Counted from the stretch's first letter, positions 1-8,374 are shown. The stretch is 48,036 nucleotides of DNA from Hyphomicrobiales bacterium (GCA_013911885.1 JACESI010000013.1:1-48036); one strand, 5' to 3'. Numbers and translations are program-made. The notes: generated by a model not told the origin, from the sequence alone.

Positions 1-279
1 GGATCAGAAAAAGAGAAAATCGCCGAAGCGCTCTCCTATGGTGTGTTCAAGATGAACATCGACACCGATACACAATTTGCCTGCGCCAAAGGTATCGGCG
101 ATTATGTCGACAAGCACCCGGAAGCGTTCAAGCACCAGATTCATCCGGAAACCGGCGCGCCGCTGAAAAAATTCTACGATCCGCGCAAATGGAACCGCGA
201 TGTCCAGAAAAGCATGGTGAGCCGCCTTCAGGAAGCCTTCCACGATCTTCAAAGCTTCGGTCGTTCTGTTTGCAAATGA
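1..279 (+). CDS. fbaA: Fructose-bisphosphate aldolase class II, C-terminal part (partial)
   Basis: The reading frame is open from base 1 and ends in TGA, giving the last 92 residues of a protein whose start lies outside the window. The segment GVFKMNIDTDTQFA matches the substrate-phosphate-binding NxDTD motif of zinc-dependent class IIA aldolases, and the following YDPR and KSM-ARL-EAF-DL pattern is the usual C-terminal helix region of E. coli FbaA. The enzyme interconverts fructose-1,6-bisphosphate with glyceraldehyde-3-phosphate and dihydroxyacetone phosphate in cytosolic glycolysis and gluconeogenesis. The zinc ligands lie in the missing N-terminal part and cannot be checked. A ThiE-like gene follows in the same direction. 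Confidence 0.9.
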   Translation, partial: GSEKEKIAEALSYGVFKMNIDTDTQFACAKGIGDYVDKHPEAFKHQIHPETGAPLKKFYDPRKWNRDVQKSMVSRLQEAFHDLQSFGRSVCK

Positions 280-369
280 CCGCAGCAATTCAATCTGCGA
301 CAAGAAAGCGCACTACACATCCTGTTGCCGAAGGATGAACTCATCCCGCTGATTCGTCGGCAATCGTCC

Positions 370-1053
370 ATGAGGAAAGCCTTGGCCAAAGCACCTAAAG
401 CGCCTGAGATTTATCGGACTCGGCTTTTTCTTGTCACACCGAAGGACTATGCGCTCGCAGCCTTCCTACCAAAGCTTGAAGCCGTGCTCGCAGCCGGCGA
501 CATCGCAACCCTGCTCATCCTGCCGCCGAAAGAGGGCGGCTATCAGGAGGCCGCTGAAGCGATCATTCCGCTCGCCCAGCGCCATGATATCGCGGCCCTG
601 CTCTACAACGACAGCCGCCTGATGGGACGCACTGGTGCGGACGGGCTTCTGCTCGATGGCCCGCTTGAGGATATTGTCGAGACCGTCCGCTCCCATGCGG
701 GCAAGAACATTATGGGCGTCGGCAACATCAAGGCGCGCCACGAAGCGATGATCGTGGGTGAAGGCCCGGTTGACTTTCTCTTCTTCGGTCGTCTTGGTGG
801 CGACAACGCGGCCAACATTTTTCCGAAAACCTTCAAACTCGCCGAATGGTGGTGCTCGCTCATGGAAATTCCCGGCGTGGTCATGGGCGGCAACACGATC
901 GAGAGCGCCTCGGACGCAGCTGTTGCCGGGATTGACTTTGTCGTTCTCTGCGATGCGATCTGGCATTCCGAAGATCCGGCAAGCGCCGTCCGCTCAGTCA
1001 ATCGCCTTCTTGATCAGCGCTTCGAAGAGCGCAGGGCGGCGCAGGATGGATAA
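370..1053 (+). CDS. ThiE-like (thiamine phosphate synthase family) protein, divergent
   Basis: About 227 residues from ATG 370. A TTG at 325 would add 15 residues; neither start has a clear Shine-Dalgarno sequence. The protein reads as a TIM barrel of the thiamine phosphate synthase/TenI superfamily: RLFLVTP at the first strand, then a GADGLLLDG segment, MGVGNIKARHEA, and FLFFGRLGGD where ThiE has its GPVFPT-like loop. The canonical ThiE features are not visible: the QLR-K strand, the QxDxP segment after GADG, and the Ser-Thr-His-type loop. Proteins of this kind are often annotated as thiamine phosphate synthase in Rhizobiales and sit beside the aldolase gene. With the substrate-binding loops altered, enzymatic ThiE activity is doubtful. 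The stop overlaps the next gene by 8 bp, suggesting translational coupling. Confidence 0.75.
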   Translation: MRKALAKAPKAPEIYRTRLFLVTPKDYALAAFLPKLEAVLAAGDIATLLILPPKEGGYQEAAEAIIPLAQRHDIAALLYNDSRLMGRTGADGLLLDGPLEDIVETVRSHAGKNIMGVGNIKARHEAMIVGEGPVDFLFFGRLGGDNAANIFPKTFKLAEWWCSLMEIPGVVMGGNTIESASDAAVAGIDFVVLCDAIWHSEDPASAVRSVNRLLDQRFEERRAAQDG

Positions 1054-2149
1054 GGCATGCTGCGGTGCCCGCATATACGGTGTTGCTGGCCTCGTTAAGG
1101 GTCTCAGTCTGGCCCTTAGCATAGGAGTGACGCTGTTTGCGGGGAGCCCCGCCCAAGGGCAAGAGCCAAATGCAACGGGAACATCAGATACTGAAGCCAC
1201 GACGCCCTTGGAAAGAGCGGCTGCGAACAGATTTCGGATGCCGTTTGAAGCCCCCCCGCCCCTTACAGACGCGGCTGGGCCGGACGCTTCATCTGTGCGT
1301 GATGAGGGCGCCGACCTTGCCTACGGGCTCTATCAGCGCGGTCTTTATCTCTCGGCCTTTGCGGTCGCAACGCGGCTCGCACTCGAAAACAACGCCGCAT
1401 CGCAAACCCTGCTCGGAGAGCTCTATCGCTTCGGCCTCGGCGTGCCCCGCAATGTCGAGACGGCGTTGAGCTGGTATGAGCTCGGGGCAAGAAACGGCAA
1501 CCGGGATGCGGCCTTTCAGGCGGGCATTCTCTATCTCGATGGTCTCGGGGTTGAAAAGAACCAGGAAAAGGCTGCTCGCTATTTCGAACAGGCCGCGGAA
1601 AAAGGCCATGTCCTCGCGCTCTATAATGTCGGCCTTTTGTATCTCTCCGGCGACGTGCTCGAAAAAAACCCGGAAAAAGCGGCTGACGCGCTCCTGAAAT
1701 CGGCAAAACTCGGCAATCACGACGCCCAGTTCGCGATTGCTACAATGCATAGCGAAGGCAAAGGGGTGGCGAAGGACGAAATCCTCGCCACGCTCTATTT
1801 CGGCCAGGCCGCGCGCGGCGGGCATGACACGGCGGAAATCGAATACGCCACCCGTCTTCTGAAGGGCATCGGCATCAAGAGCAACCCGCACGACGCTGCC
1901 CTCTGGTTCGAACGCGCGGCAGAACGCGGCAACGCCATCGCCCAGAACCGCATTGCCCAGCTTTATCGGTTCGCAAAAGGCGTCGAAGCCGACCCGCTCA
2001 AGGCCGCAACATGGCACCTCATCTCGAAGGATCAGGGCTTTGAGGACAGCAGCCTTGACGCCTATGTCAAAAAGCTTGAACCTGAACTTCGTCTGAAGGC
2101 CGAAGCAGCCGCCCGCATCTGGCGACCGGTCCGCTCGCCCAGGCCATGA
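1046..2149 (+). CDS. Secreted Sel1/TPR-like repeat protein
   Basis: 367 residues from ATG 1046, overlapping the end of the ThiE-like gene by 8 bp. The N-terminus is a likely signal peptide: basic start, hydrophobic core near residues 13-32 and a cleavage region around AQG-QE. The remainder carries tandem Sel1 repeats of about 36 residues, seen as recurrent G-GV--N---A--W---AA--GN or AA--G---A patterns from about residue 115 to 345. Sel1 repeats form alpha-solenoids that mediate protein-protein contacts, often in the periplasm or envelope. No catalytic domain is seen. The partner is unknown. A longer frame upstream runs inside the ThiE-like gene and lacks a signal peptide, so the internal ATG is preferred. 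Confidence 0.85.
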   Translation: MDKACCGARIYGVAGLVKGLSLALSIGVTLFAGSPAQGQEPNATGTSDTEATTPLERAAANRFRMPFEAPPPLTDAAGPDASSVRDEGADLAYGLYQRGLYLSAFAVATRLALENNAASQTLLGELYRFGLGVPRNVETALSWYELGARNGNRDAAFQAGILYLDGLGVEKNQEKAARYFEQAAEKGHVLALYNVGLLYLSGDVLEKNPEKAADALLKSAKLGNHDAQFAIATMHSEGKGVAKDEILATLYFGQAARGGHDTAEIEYATRLLKGIGIKSNPHDAALWFERAAERGNAIAQNRIAQLYRFAKGVEADPLKAATWHLISKDQGFEDSSLDAYVKKLEPELRLKAEAAARIWRPVRSPRP

Positions 2150-2251
2150 GCGGGCTTGACAAAGCCCAAGACTGCCCGATTGCTTGGCGCTTGCATAAAG
2201 CCTTCAATAATGGTTCAAGCGCGCATTGCTTCTTCTTGCGGTACAGGACAA

Positions 2252-2815
2252 ATGAAAATCAACGGCAACGAAATTCGCCCCGGCAATGTGATCCAGCATC
2301 AGGCCACTATCTGGGTCGCGGTCAAAACGCAGCATGTGAAACCCGGCAAAGGCGGCGCGTTTGCGCAGGTCGAACTGAAAAACCTTCTCGATGGCCGCAA
2401 GCTCAACGAACGCTTCCGGGCGAGCGAGACCGTCGAGCGCATCCGCCTCGAGCAGAACGACTACCAGTTCCTCTATGAACAGGGCGAGGCGCTGATTTTC
2501 ATGGACATGGAAACCTACGAACAGCTTGAACTCCAGAAGGAATTTGTCGGCGAGCGCGCGGCCTTCCTCCAGGACGGCATGCAGGTGACGGTGGAAAGCC
2601 ATGAAGGCCGTCCGATTGGCATCCAGCTTCCCGACCAGGTAACCCTCGAAGTTACCGACACCGAGCCACATATCAAGGGTCAGACCGTTTCCTCGTCCTA
2701 CAAGCCCGCCATTCTTGAAAATGGCGTTCGCACCACGGTGCCCCCCTTCGTCGTTATCGGCGACAAGATCATCGTCGACACCAACGAAATAAGTTACATC
2801 CGGCGCGCAGACTAA
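2252..2815 (+). CDS. efp: Elongation factor P
   Basis: 187 residues, the standard EF-P length. The start [12 protein letters not shown] is typical and is preceded by CAGGACA. The three beta-barrel domains are recognisable, ending in the domain III pattern [19 protein letters not shown] binds between the ribosomal P and E sites and relieves stalling at polyproline stretches. The domain I loop reads [11 protein letters not shown], placing a lysine (Lys33) at the tip, as in EF-Ps modified by beta-lysylation (EpmA/EpmB type) rather than arginine rhamnosylation; the modifying enzymes are not in this window. An upstream in-frame extension of 32 residues is unlikely because the EF-P fold starts at this methionine. 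Confidence 0.96.
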   Translation: MKINGNEIRPGNVIQHQATIWVAVKTQHVKPGKGGAFAQVELKNLLDGRKLNERFRASETVERIRLEQNDYQFLYEQGEALIFMDMETYEQLELQKEFVGERAAFLQDGMQVTVESHEGRPIGIQLPDQVTLEVTDTEPHIKGQTVSSSYKPAILENGVRTTVPPFVVIGDKIIVDTNEISYIRRAD

Positions 2816-2853
2816 CAATCCGCTAATAGTCCACCCGGGCGAAAGGTTGCCGC

Positions 2854-3654
2854 ATGGCGCAAGTCTCCGCGCTGATGAACGTGATGATTCAGTCTGCCAT
2901 AAAAGCAGGCCGGAAGCTGAAACGTGACTTTGGTGAAGTCGAAAATCTGCAAGTCTCGATCAAGGGACCGGCGGATTTCGTCTCCAATGCCGACCGCGAA
3001 GCGGAAAGAACCCTGTTCGAGGAATTAAAGAAGGCCCGCCCGAACTGGGGCTTTCTCATGGAAGAAGGCGGCGAGGTCATCGGCTCCGATCCCCAGCACC
3101 GCTGGATCATCGACCCGCTCGACGGCACAACGAATTTCCTCCATGGCATACCGATGTTTGCAATCTCCCTCGCGCTCGAATCGCAGGGCGTCTTGCAGGC
3201 GAGCGTGATCTACAATCCGATTTCGGAAGAGCTCTTCACCGCCGAGCGCGGCAAGGGCGCTTTCCTGAATGACCGGCGGCTGCGTGTCGCCGGGCGGCGC
3301 AACCTCACAAGCTGCGTCGTGGGAACCGGCATTCCCCATATCGGCCGACCGGAACATGGCAAGTTCCTGATCGAGCTTGCCCATCTCATGGGCGAGACCG
3401 CGGGCATACGCCGCATGGGCGCCGCCTCACTCGATCTTGCTTATGTCGCGGCCGGGCGCCTCGACGGCTTCTGGGAGCGCGGCTTGAAGCCCTGGGACAT
3501 GGCCGCAGGCATGCTGCTATTGGCGGAGGCCGGCGGCTATACGACCGATCTTGACGGCGGGAAGAAAATTTATGAAACCGGTGGCATTCTCGCGGGTAAT
3601 GAGATCATTCACAAGAAGCTCCTCGCTGCGCTGAAAAGCGCCCACACGAAATAG
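2854..3654 (+). CDS. suhB: Inositol monophosphatase family protein (SuhB-like)
   Basis: 266 residues, normal for the family. The metal-binding motifs are intact: MEEGGE near residue 70, DPLDGTTNFLHGIP near residue 90, and ERGLKPWDMAAG near residue 213 (WDxAAG). DGTTNF, as opposed to DGTRSF, is the inositol-phosphatase signature, so this differs from the HisN-type paralogue at 35224-36009. Members hydrolyse myo-inositol-1-phosphate in a Mg2+-dependent reaction; E. coli SuhB also acts in rRNA antitermination. ATG 2854 follows GAAAGG. It lies 38 bp after efp, so the two may be co-transcribed. Confidence 0.92.
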   Translation: MAQVSALMNVMIQSAIKAGRKLKRDFGEVENLQVSIKGPADFVSNADREAERTLFEELKKARPNWGFLMEEGGEVIGSDPQHRWIIDPLDGTTNFLHGIPMFAISLALESQGVLQASVIYNPISEELFTAERGKGAFLNDRRLRVAGRRNLTSCVVGTGIPHIGRPEHGKFLIELAHLMGETAGIRRMGAASLDLAYVAAGRLDGFWERGLKPWDMAAGMLLLAEAGGYTTDLDGGKKIYETGGILAGNEIIHKKLLAALKSAHTK

Positions 3655-3874
3655 CCAGCCCTTCCGGCATCAATCAATCATGCCACTTCCGGCGCCGGGA
3701 CCTGTGCCATACGCCTGCGCCGCACGCTTGCGAGAGCGCGCGAAACACATTAGCCCGAAGCCTGCCAGCAAAAGACTGTTTGCTGTCACATTTTCCTGTA
3801 TAGGATGCGACCCGAAACCAACCGCCTTCGCCACCGTTATAGCAACGGAAAACCGAACCGGAGAGCCGCTGTCC

Positions 3875-4861
3875 ATGGCCAGAGATTACGATCCCTACAA
3901 TATCGAGCGACCGAACAGCTATCTGATCATCATGATGATCTTCCTGATCATCGTCTCATTCGTCGCCCTCATCCTTTATCGCCAGATTCTGATCGCCTTC
4001 AATGCCAATATCGGCCTGAACTCGGTCATCATCCTGACGCTTCTCTTCGGAGTCATTCTGTCCTTTGCCCAGATCCTGCGGCTCTACCCGGAGATCAACT
4101 GGGTCAACACCTACCGTCTCGACCGTTCGGCGGTCGGCGTCGGCCGCGGGCCGCAACTTCTGGCGCCGATGGCAACGCTGCTCGGCGATCAGCGCAATCA
4201 GGGAAACATCAGCACCCAGGCGATGCGGTCGATCCTCGATTCAATCGGCCAGCGCCTCGACGAAGGCCGCGACACATCCCGCTATCTGATCGGGCTTCTC
4301 GTCTTTCTCGGCCTACTCGGCACGTTCTGGGGCTTGCTTCAGACGGTGAGCGCCATCGGCGCGACAATCCAGTCTCTCGATGTATCCTCCGGCGATACGA
4401 ACCTCATTTTCGAAGACCTGAAAACCGGTCTTGAAGCACCCTTGACCGGCATGGGCACCGCATTCTCCTCATCTCTGCTTGGCCTTTCCGGGTCCCTCGT
4501 TCTGGGCTTTCTCGATCTTCAGTCCGGCCATGCCCAGAACCGCTTCTACAACAATCTCGAGGACTGGCTGTCGACCTTCACGGATCTTTCGAGCGAGCTC
4601 AAAGACCTTGGCAGCGCCACGACACCAGCGGAATTTGCCGCTGCGATCGACCGGCTCTCACGCATCTTCGCTGCCAGCAAACAGACGGCGGAGACCGCCG
4701 CAACGCAGAACGTGAACGCCACCATGAACCTTGCAGAAGGTATTCAGGGGCTTGTTCAGAACATGCGTTCCGAACAGCAGCTGGTGCGCAACTGGATGGA
4801 GGCGCAAGCCGACCAGCAGGCCGAAATCAAGACCTATCTCGAACATCTGAGCAAGAAATAG
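3875..4861 (+). CDS. MotA/TolQ/ExbB-family proton-channel-like membrane protein
   Basis: 328 residues from ATG 3875, which follows GGAGAG; an upstream in-frame extension is low in hydrophobicity and probably untranslated. Four hydrophobic segments are visible at about residues 15-35, 49-71, 138-160 and 195-215, with a large cytoplasmic loop between the second and third and a helical C-terminal tail. The third and fourth segments (LIGLLVFLGLLGTFWGLL and GTAFSSSLLGLSGSLVLG) have the Gly/Ser/Thr-rich character of the MotA/ExbB channel helices. The gene ends 11 bp before a MotB-like partner, so the pair probably forms an ion-driven inner-membrane complex. No flagellar, Tol or Ton genes are adjacent, and the substrate or output of the motor is unknown. 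Confidence 0.85.
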   Translation: MARDYDPYNIERPNSYLIIMMIFLIIVSFVALILYRQILIAFNANIGLNSVIILTLLFGVILSFAQILRLYPEINWVNTYRLDRSAVGVGRGPQLLAPMATLLGDQRNQGNISTQAMRSILDSIGQRLDEGRDTSRYLIGLLVFLGLLGTFWGLLQTVSAIGATIQSLDVSSGDTNLIFEDLKTGLEAPLTGMGTAFSSSLLGLSGSLVLGFLDLQSGHAQNRFYNNLEDWLSTFTDLSSELKDLGSATTPAEFAAAIDRLSRIFAASKQTAETAATQNVNATMNLAEGIQGLVQNMRSEQQLVRNWMEAQADQQAEIKTYLEHLSKK

Positions 4862-4872
4862 GGGAAGAGGCG

Positions 4873-5904
4873 ATGGCACTCGGCCGCTACAGACGCACCG
4901 AATTCCGCGCCGATTACTGGCCGGGCTTCGTCGACGCCATGACGACGCTTCTCCTCGTCATGATTTTCCTTCTCTCGGTTTTCATGTTGACCCAGTTCCT
5001 GCTCAGCCAGGAAATTTCGGGCAAGGATACGGTGCTGAACCGGCTCAACAACCAGATTGCCGAACTCACCGAACTCCTGGCGCTTGAGCGTGCCTCGTCC
5101 GCCAATCTGTCTGACACAGTGGCTGATCTGCGCGCCGGGCTGTCGACATCCGAGGCGGAAAAGGACCGGCTCCAGTCGCTTCTGTCGAGCGGAACAGGCG
5201 AACAGATCACGGCCGAAGAGCGCATCGGCAAGCTCGCCGGTGCCCTTGACGAGGAAAAGGCGATTTCCGCGCGCGCGCTCAGCCAGGTCGAACTTCTGAA
5301 CAAGCAGATCGCAGCGCTCCGCCGCCAGATCGCCGCCCTCGAAGATGCGCTCGACGCATCTGAAAACCGCGACCGCGAGAGCCAGACAAAGATTGCCGAT
5401 CTCGGCAAGCGGCTGAATGTCGCCCTCGCTCAGAAAGTGCAGGAACTCTCGCGTTTCCGCTCGGATTTCTTTGGCCGCCTGCGTGAAATTCTTGGTCAGC
5501 GCTCGGATATCCGTGTCGTTGGCGACCGGTTCGTGTTTCAGTCGGAGGTTCTGTTCGGCTCCGGTTCCGATACGATCGGCGAGCCTGGCCGCGCCGAACT
5601 CGACAAGCTCGCAAGCGCAATCATCGAGCTGGAGGGTGAAATTCCGCCTGAAATCAACTGGGTGCTTCGCATCGACGGACACACCGACGATGTGCCGCTT
5701 TCAGGCGCGGGCCGGCTGCGCGACAACTGGGACCTTTCTGCTGCCCGCGCGATCTCGGTGGTACAGTATCTGATCCAGAAAGGTGTCTCGCCAGAGCGGC
5801 TCGTCGCGGCAGGCTTCGGCGAATTCCAGCCCCTGGACCGCGCCGACACGACAGAGGCGCGCAACCGCAACCGCCGGATCGAACTCAAGCTGACAGAACG
5901 CTGA
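4873..5904 (+). CDS. MotB-like OmpA-domain peptidoglycan-binding protein
   Basis: 343 residues. A single membrane helix (about residues 18-46) begins with WPGFVDAMTTLLLVMIF; Asp21 sits where MotB-type stators carry the proton-accepting aspartate. Residues about 48-200 form a long coiled coil rich in Leu, Glu, Gln and Arg. Residues about 215-343 are an OmpA-like domain with DGHTDDVPL, LSAARA, VAAGFGEFQP and RNRNRRIELKL, the pattern that binds diaminopimelate in peptidoglycan. The long coiled coil is much larger than the short MotB plug region. Together with the preceding MotA-like protein this suggests a non-flagellar, proton-motive-force-driven complex anchored to the cell wall. The next gene is convergent, so the operon ends here. 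Confidence 0.88.
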   Translation: MALGRYRRTEFRADYWPGFVDAMTTLLLVMIFLLSVFMLTQFLLSQEISGKDTVLNRLNNQIAELTELLALERASSANLSDTVADLRAGLSTSEAEKDRLQSLLSSGTGEQITAEERIGKLAGALDEEKAISARALSQVELLNKQIAALRRQIAALEDALDASENRDRESQTKIADLGKRLNVALAQKVQELSRFRSDFFGRLREILGQRSDIRVVGDRFVFQSEVLFGSGSDTIGEPGRAELDKLASAIIELEGEIPPEINWVLRIDGHTDDVPLSGAGRLRDNWDLSAARAISVVQYLIQKGVSPERLVAAGFGEFQPLDRADTTEARNRNRRIELKLTER

Positions 5905-5972
5905 GGGCATTGAGAGAAAACGCCACCCACTTTTTACAGAGCCCGCTTTTTAAAGTGCACCTTTTGCGGCAC

Positions 5973-6503
5973 TTACTTTGTAAAGGCTTCGGCCAGAAGG
6001 TTGAGATGCCCGGCGAGCGGATTGTCGGCCTGCACCATGACTTTTTCACTTGAGGCAAGCGCGTCATCGAAATGCAGCACCTGTTCCTGCAAGCGCATGG
6101 AGCGCTGGATCATATCCTTGAGCGGGTCAGGAAGAAGCTCCCAGTTCGCGGGGTTTGAAACGATGCCCTGACGCTTGATCGTGACCTTTTTCTGCTCTTC
6201 CTGGGCCTGCGCGAGCGTCATCTCGCCCTCGCTCACCGCACGCTGGAGAAGAAGCCAGGATGCAAGCTGCATCAGCCGGGTCGTGAGGCGCATGGATTCG
6301 GTCGCATAAGCAAGGGACGCTGCCCGGTCCATGTTCTTTGCCTGTGCGCGGCCTTCGACATCGAGATAATTCGCCGCCTCTTCAACAAGCGACATGCCGC
6401 GTTCGAACAGTTCGAAAAAGGCAGGCGAGGTCAGAAGCCGGTTGCTGAACGAGACAACGCCCTTGCTGCTGCTGAGGTCGATCATGTTCGACGGATCGGT
6501 CAT
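5973..6503 (-). CDS. rcdA: RcdA homologue (DUF1465), regulator of CtrA degradation
   Basis: 176 residues, close to Caulobacter RcdA. The strongest family pattern is SLAYATESMRLTTRLMQLASWLLLQRAV (given here as two adjoining blocks: SLAYATESMRLTTRL and MQLASWLLLQRAV), within a predicted three-helix bundle, preceded by FERGMSLVEEAANYLD. ATG 6503 is preceded by GAGGTGG; an upstream GTG at 6590 would add 29 residues without a good ribosome site. RcdA is an adaptor that, with CpdR and PopA, helps ClpXP degrade the master regulator CtrA at the cell pole. A perfect CtrA box lies 166 bp upstream (6669-6683), which fits feedback control known in other Alphaproteobacteria. A CpdR homologue is encoded at 33603-33965. 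Confidence 0.85.
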   Translation of the reverse strand: MTDPSNMIDLSSSKGVVSFSNRLLTSPAFFELFERGMSLVEEAANYLDVEGRAQAKNMDRAASLAYATESMRLTTRLMQLASWLLLQRAVSEGEMTLAQAQEEQKKVTIKRQGIVSNPANWELLPDPLKDMIQRSMRLQEQVLHFDDALASSEKVMVQADNPLAGHLNLLAEAFTK

Positions 6504-6668
6504 ATGCTTCGCCACCTCTACAATTACAATAGTTCCGGTTTCCTGAGCAGGCGCCCGACACTTGCCGGGGGGTCGCCAAAAGGCCTTCACCGTCCGATAT
6601 CAACAACCTGTCTCAAATCATAGTTCATCGGTGGCGCGAAGTAAAAGGCGAACGCGCACGGACCATGT

Positions 6669-6683
6669 TTAACGAGAGATTAA
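6669..6683. promoter_or_regulatory. CtrA-box (TTAA-N7-TTAA) upstream of rcdA
   Basis: The sequence TTAACGAGAGATTAA is a perfect match to the CtrA consensus TTAA-N7-TTAA. It lies between the terminator of the DUF1192 gene and the rcdA start, exactly where an independent rcdA promoter would be expected. A near match, TTAA-N7-TAAA, lies at 6825-6839. CtrA boxes of activated promoters usually overlap the -35 region, which would leave a leader of roughly 130 bases. Binding is inferred, not shown. Confidence 0.6.
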
Positions 6684-6687
6684 GGTT

Positions 6688-6716
6688 AAAAAAAAGCCGC
6701 TTTCGAAAAAGCGGCT
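6688..6716 (-). terminator. Rho-independent terminator after the DUF1192 gene
   Basis: On the minus strand a 9-bp stem (AGCCGCTTT/AAAGCGGCT, plus-strand positions 6695-6703 and 6708-6716) with a four-base loop is followed by a run of seven T (6688-6694). It ends transcription coming from the DUF1192 gene at 6897-7082 and insulates the rcdA promoter region that follows. Confidence 0.85.
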
Positions 6717-6896
6717 GAAGTCTAAACAGGGAGGCGTCAAACAGAGTGGAAGGAGCCACTCGGTCCAGAAAAGAGCGGCATTGCCGCTCGAATTCCTTAA
6801 CCATTACAGTTTTACGCATAAACGTTAACAACGGGTAAATACGGACACCGAGCCCGCAGATTTTGCGGGACGAGTCATTCGGAAATCACCTCATGT

Positions 6897-7082
6897 TTAT
6901 TTTTTGAAGAAGTTTTCCGCGCGCGCCATGGATTGCTTTTTTCCTTCAAGCGCCGCCTCGGTGCGCGCGATCTCGGCGCGCAAGTCCAGGAGCCGCGCTT
7001 CGAGATCGAGAACGGAGAGCGCGCTAAGGTCGCCACCGAACGGGATCATGTGTGTCTTTCTGACCGGCTCCTCATCGAACAT
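6897..7082 (-). CDS. DUF1192 small protein
   Basis: 61 residues starting MFDEEPVRK. The ATG at 7082 is preceded by GGGAGG, which fixes the start; a longer frame exists upstream but has no comparable site. The pattern DLSALSVLDLEARLLDLRAEIARTEA and the C-terminal AENFFKK are typical of DUF1192, a short alphaproteobacterial family with a predicted coiled coil (the long block reads as DLSALSVLDLEARLL then DLRAEIARTEA). No function is established. It is transcribed divergently from the quinone oxidoreductase gene and has its own terminator. Confidence 0.8.
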   Translation of the reverse strand: MFDEEPVRKTHMIPFGGDLSALSVLDLEARLLDLRAEIARTEAALEGKKQSMARAENFFKK

Positions 7083-7128
7083 CCAACACCTCCCGCGCGA
7101 CAATAGCAGTGATTTATCGCGAAAAGCA

Positions 7129-7158
7129 TAGACGGCTACAAGTCTGAAAATCTATAGT
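7129..7158 (+). promoter_or_regulatory. Possible sigma70 promoter for the quinone oxidoreductase gene
   Basis: TAGACG, 18 bases, then TATAGT lies 29 bp before the ATG at 7187. The -10 element is good and the -35 match is only partial (4 of 6). The same -10 hexamer precedes purE. Confidence 0.35.
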
Positions 7159-7186
7159 CAGAGGCACAAACGGAGGACAAACCATC

Positions 7187-8188
7187 ATGGCGATCACGCC
7201 TGAGACAATGGACGCGATCGAAATCGACCGTCCCGGCGGGCCGGAAGTGCTCACCTTGCGCAAATTACGGACGCCCGCACCGCTCGGCACGCAAATCCTG
7301 ATTCAGGTCAAGGCAGCCGGGGTCAACCGCCCGGACATCCTCCAGCGCCAGGGCCTCTATCCACCGCCCGCGGATGCGTCACCCCTGCCCGGTCTCGAAG
7401 TATCCGGTATTGTCGAGAAGATCGGCAGCGGCGTGAAGCGGTTCGAAGTCGGCGAACCCGTCTGCGCGCTTGTCGCAGGTGGTGGCTATGCAGAGTATTG
7501 CATTGCCGACCAGGGCTCGGTCCTTCCCAAACCGGACAGCCTGAGCTTTGTCGAAGCCGCCGCCGTCCCGGAAACCTATTTCACCGTATGGCACAATGTT
7601 TTTGAGCGCGGCGGACTAACCATGGGTGAGACGCTCCTTGTCCATGGCGGCGCATCCGGTATCGGCACCACTGCCATCCAGCTTGCAAGAGCTTTTGGTG
7701 CTCGGGTCATCGCAACGGCGCGCACCGACGAGAAATGCGAGAAGTGCCGCGCGCTCGGCGCAGACGTCGCAATCAATTACAACAAGGAGGATTTCGTCGC
7801 CGCCGTTGAAAGGGCAACCGATGGTCGTGGCGCCGACGTTATTCTGGACATGGTCGGCGGCGATTATATCGAACGCAATTATCAGGCCGCCGCCGAAGAG
7901 GGCCGGATTGTGCAGATCGCCTTTCTGAACGGCGCAACCGCCGATGTGAACTTTACCCAGCTCATGGTCAAGCGGCTCACCCACACCGGGTCGACCCTTC
8001 GCTCGCGGTCGCTTCAGGTCAAGGCGGGCATCGCCACAGCCTTGAGACAGACCGTCTGGCCGCTTCTTGAAAACGGCCGGGTCACACCGGTGATCGACAG
8101 CACTTTCCCGTTGGCAGAGGCAAAGGCCGCCCATCTGCGTCTCGAACATGCCGATCATTTCGGCAAGGTCGTTTTGCTCTGTGAATGA
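7187..8188 (+). CDS. NAD(P)H-quinone oxidoreductase, zinc-independent MDR family (PIG3-like)
   Basis: 333 residues, the normal size of single-domain medium-chain reductases. It shows GVNRPDILQRQGLYPPP near residue 46, the cofactor-binding GGASGIGTTAIQLAR near residue 155, and GADVILDMVGGDY near residue 215. No structural or catalytic zinc-ligand pattern is seen, which places it with quinone reductases such as PIG3/QOR rather than alcohol dehydrogenases. It probably reduces quinones or enones with NADPH in the cytosol. ATG 7187 follows CGGAGGA. The gene is divergent from the DUF1192 gene and followed, in the same direction, by trcR. Confidence 0.9.
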   Translation: MAITPETMDAIEIDRPGGPEVLTLRKLRTPAPLGTQILIQVKAAGVNRPDILQRQGLYPPPADASPLPGLEVSGIVEKIGSGVKRFEVGEPVCALVAGGGYAEYCIADQGSVLPKPDSLSFVEAAAVPETYFTVWHNVFERGGLTMGETLLVHGGASGIGTTAIQLARAFGARVIATARTDEKCEKCRALGADVAINYNKEDFVAAVERATDGRGADVILDMVGGDYIERNYQAAAEEGRIVQIAFLNGATADVNFTQLMVKRLTHTGSTLRSRSLQVKAGIATALRQTVWPLLENGRVTPVIDSTFPLAEAKAAHLRLEHADHFGKVVLLCE

Positions 8189-8374
8189 TTCGGCAATGAT
8201 CTGCCGGGGGCAGGACAAAAGATAATCCGCAAGAAAGTCGCCGGGCGGCCATAAACCGAGTTGCGATATCCGCATAAAACACGTATATCGAAAATATCCC
8301 TGTCATCGTCAAAGACATGACTGCTCGATTACCAGCCTGGATAGCGCTGGCGAGCATAAGAAAGGACTGTATTC

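Noticed and set aside
3875..5904. The MotA/MotB-like pair as a Zorya defence system (ZorA/ZorB).
   Set aside because: No zorC, zorD or zorE-type gene (helicase or nuclease) lies nearby; neighbours are housekeeping genes, and the region is not an accessory island.
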